Source: Alcanivorax borkumensis SK2 (GTDB lineage Bacteria > Pseudomonadota > Gammaproteobacteria > Pseudomonadales > Alcanivoracaceae). From it: a DNA stretch of 64,000 nt. Both the position numbers and the translations under genes were made by a program. The stretch spans positions 1,833,501-1,897,500 of the forward strand of contig NC_008260.1 in the NCBI RefSeq assembly GCF_000009365.1. The letters are read 5' to 3'. How positions within the stretch are numbered: position 1 is the stretch's first letter; each line of letters opens with the position of its first letter. The notes beneath the pieces were generated by a model. That model did no database searches. It worked only from the letters and a program-made list of their open reading frames with translations, and was not told the origin of the DNA. Below, in pieces: positions 62,102 through 64,000 of this stretch.

Positions 62102-63226
62102 ATGACAGCCGATGCAAAACGCGAGCATATTCCTCTAGAGCTGTTATTGCTCGACGAAAAAAACCCACGGTTTGGCAACCATGGACAAAAACTAGTTAGT
62201 CAAACAGAAGTTCTCGATCATATTGTCAGCACTTTTAGTGTAGAAGATGTTTTAAGCTCTATTGCTGTAAATGGTTTCTTCGAAGCTGAACCACTAGTTT
62301 GTGTTGGCCCTAACAAAAAGGGAGAATTTACCGTTGCCGAGGGCAACCGCAGACTATCGGCTTGCTTAATTTTAGCTGGCGATGAAAGAGCCAAAAACTG
62401 GAAACGAAAGACAGAAGAATACCAGAAAATCCATGAAAAACATGGATCAAAAGCTTTCGATCCTGTGCCAGTAACTGTTTTCTCTGCAAACAATTCAGAT
62501 AAAACCCTTCTTTCCTATCTGGGTGTGCGCCACATAGCCTCTTCTCAGCAGTGGGATTCCTATGCTAAAGCCGTCTGGATTGCAAACGTTATCCAAGAGG
62601 GAGAAATTGATGTAAAAACAGTGGCAGAGATGATCGGCGACAAACATCAAACAGTTTCAAGATTACTTGAAGGCTACTATTTCATAAGACAGCTAGAAGA
62701 TGAAAATCAATTTATCCCCTCAAACTCTCAAAGAAAAGGACGAGGCAGCAACACAACTTATCCATTTTCATGGGTCTACACTCTTCTTGGGTATGCATCT
62801 GTTAGAGATTTCCTTGGATTGAATGACTCCAAACCAAGAGAAAACCCCGTTGAGCGTGAGAAAATTAATAATGCATCCTTGCTTGTCTCGGCAATGTTTG
62901 GAGACAGATCAAAAGGCAAAGATTCTGCGCTGAACGATTCGAGACAACTCAGTACTCTCGCGAAAGTGGTTTCTGATCCAGAAAAAATTTCCTTGCTTAG
63001 AAATGGCAAAAAGATTGATGAAATTATCAAAGCAACCCAGCCTATTGATGAAAGGTTAGGAGATGGGCTGCTGGAAGCGCAGTCATCTTTAAGAGACATA
63101 TCCTCTAGGCTTATGGAGGAGGATATTTCATCTGAAATTGCAGAAAAACATAAGCCCGCAGCAAGCAAAGTTTCCAAACTAGCATCCTCTGTCTTCAACA
63201 AATTACAAGAAATATCCGATGAGTAG
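62102..63226 (+). CDS. ParB/Srx-like N-domain protein, candidate defence module gene A
   Basis: 374 residues, AT-rich. The N-terminal half is ParB/sulfiredoxin-like: IPLELLLLDEKNPRFG near 9 and the nucleotide-binding VAEGNRRLSACLIL near 79-92, equivalent to the ParB GxRR box. A middle helix-turn-helix-like part follows (VAEMIGDKHQTVSRLLEGYYF ~178-200), then a charged helical C-terminus. Unlike plasmid ParB it has no ParA partner. It overlaps the next gene by 8 bp. A role as a nucleotide-dependent switch is inference. Confidence 0.75.
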   Translation: MTADAKREHIPLELLLLDEKNPRFGNHGQKLVSQTEVLDHIVSTFSVEDVLSSIAVNGFFEAEPLVCVGPNKKGEFTVAEGNRRLSACLILAGDERAKNWKRKTEEYQKIHEKHGSKAFDPVPVTVFSANNSDKTLLSYLGVRHIASSQQWDSYAKAVWIANVIQEGEIDVKTVAEMIGDKHQTVSRLLEGYYFIRQLEDENQFIPSNSQRKGRGSNTTYPFSWVYTLLGYASVRDFLGLNDSKPRENPVEREKINNASLLVSAMFGDRSKGKDSALNDSRQLSTLAKVVSDPEKISLLRNGKKIDEIIKATQPIDERLGDGLLEAQSSLRDISSRLMEEDISSEIAEKHKPAASKVSKLASSVFNKLQEISDE

Positions 63227-64000
63227 AAGATCCACTCATGACGATCGAAATCGTCACTTCACCTTTTCCCAGAATGCTGACGAAACTGAAATCCAGGCTT
63301 TCCTTGATGGTGCCGCCCACATCGAAGCAGGAGTTCGTGATGAACTTATTGCTGATGCTCTTGACGATTTTGGCCCAAGTGACATTGGCGGGCCAGAAGA
63401 GCAGAGGATGGAAAGATTTGAAGCTGAAGATTTAGCATTAGACGAAGCAGCGGGGTCTACCCTCGAAGAGATTCAGGATCGCAACGAAATACTTGGCGAG
63501 CTGTATCCTTTCAAACTGAACGGCAACACCCTAGAGTATACGCCCTCACAAAATGGCGTTTACGAACTTCTATTGTCGATTTCTAACCTTCAAAATTCTG
63601 GAGAACAGGGTTCACTTTTTGAAAGAACAGCAACACAAGTCGCATGTAGAGTTTTAGGCCGCAACTCAAAAGCTTGGCATACTGGATGGCCGCGGTCCAA
63701 CGGTCAGCCCAAAAGAATTAAGGAGCTTTATTCAAACATCAATAGCGAGACAGGTGAGTTTCACTGGGGACCAGAGGCTGGGTTTCCAGAAGACCCGCCT
63801 CCAAGAGACGAAAAGGACTGTGGAATTGATATTATTGTCCAAAGAAAACTGGATGAATCAAGAATTGGCAATCTATTTTTGTTTGGACAATGTGCATGCG
63901 GCAATAACTGGGACTCTAAACTGGAAGAAGCAAACCCATCGACAAAACTCGCCCGATACTTCAGAACAGTTACTTATGCCCCTCCAATTATCGCGATTTT
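63219..64000 (+). CDS. Partner with D-x3-D ... QCACG motif, possible nuclease (3' cut by window)
   Basis: Open from ATG 63219 to the window edge (260 codons, no stop), overlapping gene A by 8 bp. The N-terminal ~90 residues are acidic and helical. Further on, KDCGIDIIVQR (Asp200, Asp204) is followed by LFLFGQCACGNNWDSK (Gln224, Lys234). This D...QxC...K layout recalls PD-(D/E)xK-fold nucleases of restriction-like systems, but the usual x-K is changed, so nuclease activity is inferred. It is AT-rich and co-translated with the ParB-like gene. Confidence 0.65.
   Translation, partial: MSRRSTHDDRNRHFTFSQNADETEIQAFLDGAAHIEAGVRDELIADALDDFGPSDIGGPEEQRMERFEAEDLALDEAAGSTLEEIQDRNEILGELYPFKLNGNTLEYTPSQNGVYELLLSISNLQNSGEQGSLFERTATQVACRVLGRNSKAWHTGWPRSNGQPKRIKELYSNINSETGEFHWGPEAGFPEDPPPRDEKDCGIDIIVQRKLDESRIGNLFLFGQCACGNNWDSKLEEANPSTKLARYFRTVTYAPPIIAI

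Overview
The window looks like chromosomal DNA of a marine gammaproteobacterium close to Alcanivorax and its relatives (inference). The support is Pseudomonas-type gene order in several blocks (gacS-cysM-rlmD-relA-mazG; rpoE-rseA-mucB-rseC-mucD-lepA-lepB-rnc-era-recO-pdxJ; fadBA; recJ-prfB-lysS), a sodium-type Rnf complex, and moderately GC-rich coding DNA. No rRNA, tRNA or CRISPR array was seen.

Layout. 1-2.4 kb: tail of a class II aldolase, a PhnZ-like HD protein and an MpaB/Lcp-type (DUF2236) protein. 2.4-5.8 kb: an AT-rich integron remnant. It holds three gene cassettes, all read on the minus strand and separated by attC sites, and a broken piece of a tyrosine recombinase (integrase) lies on the expected divergent side. 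5.8-8.1 kb: a small membrane protein, an alpha/beta hydrolase and a class V aminotransferase. 8.4-15.1 kb: rnfABCDGE, with a long repeated Ala/Lys-rich tail on RnfC. 15.4-20 kb: a glycine-zipper protein, gltS, nth, a dienelactone hydrolase, a YigZ protein that may start at AUC, and a small membrane protein. 20-27.5 kb: a porin, then the mazG-relA-rlmD-exonuclease-cysM group, with gacS divergent to 30.4 kb.

30.4-41.1 kb is a long minus-strand block. It joins envelope stress control (rpoE, rseA, mucB, rseC, mucD) to translation, secretion and RNA-processing genes (lepA, lepB, rnc, era, recO, pdxJ). 41.4-46.5 kb: an unknown lipoprotein, nadB, ygfX-sdhE and ygfZ. 46.5-54.8 kb: an enoyl-CoA hydratase-family hydrolase, ung with a TetR regulator, lysS, prfB with its programmed +1 frameshift, a DUF7352 protein and recJ. 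55.3-58.6 kb: fadBA, the fatty-acid beta-oxidation complex.

58.7-64 kb is accessory. It has an unknown membrane protein, a periplasmic delta-class carbonic anhydrase, a frameshifted hotdog-type thioesterase relic, a DUF2892 protein and an IS3-family fragment. A near-copy of the fadA terminator follows. The window ends in an AT-rich two-gene module: a ParB-like N-terminal-domain protein overlapping a protein with a D-x3-D ... Q-C-A-C-G signature, which runs off the edge. This module is the best candidate here for a poorly described, possibly anti-phage or restriction-like, system. The function is inferred only from architecture.
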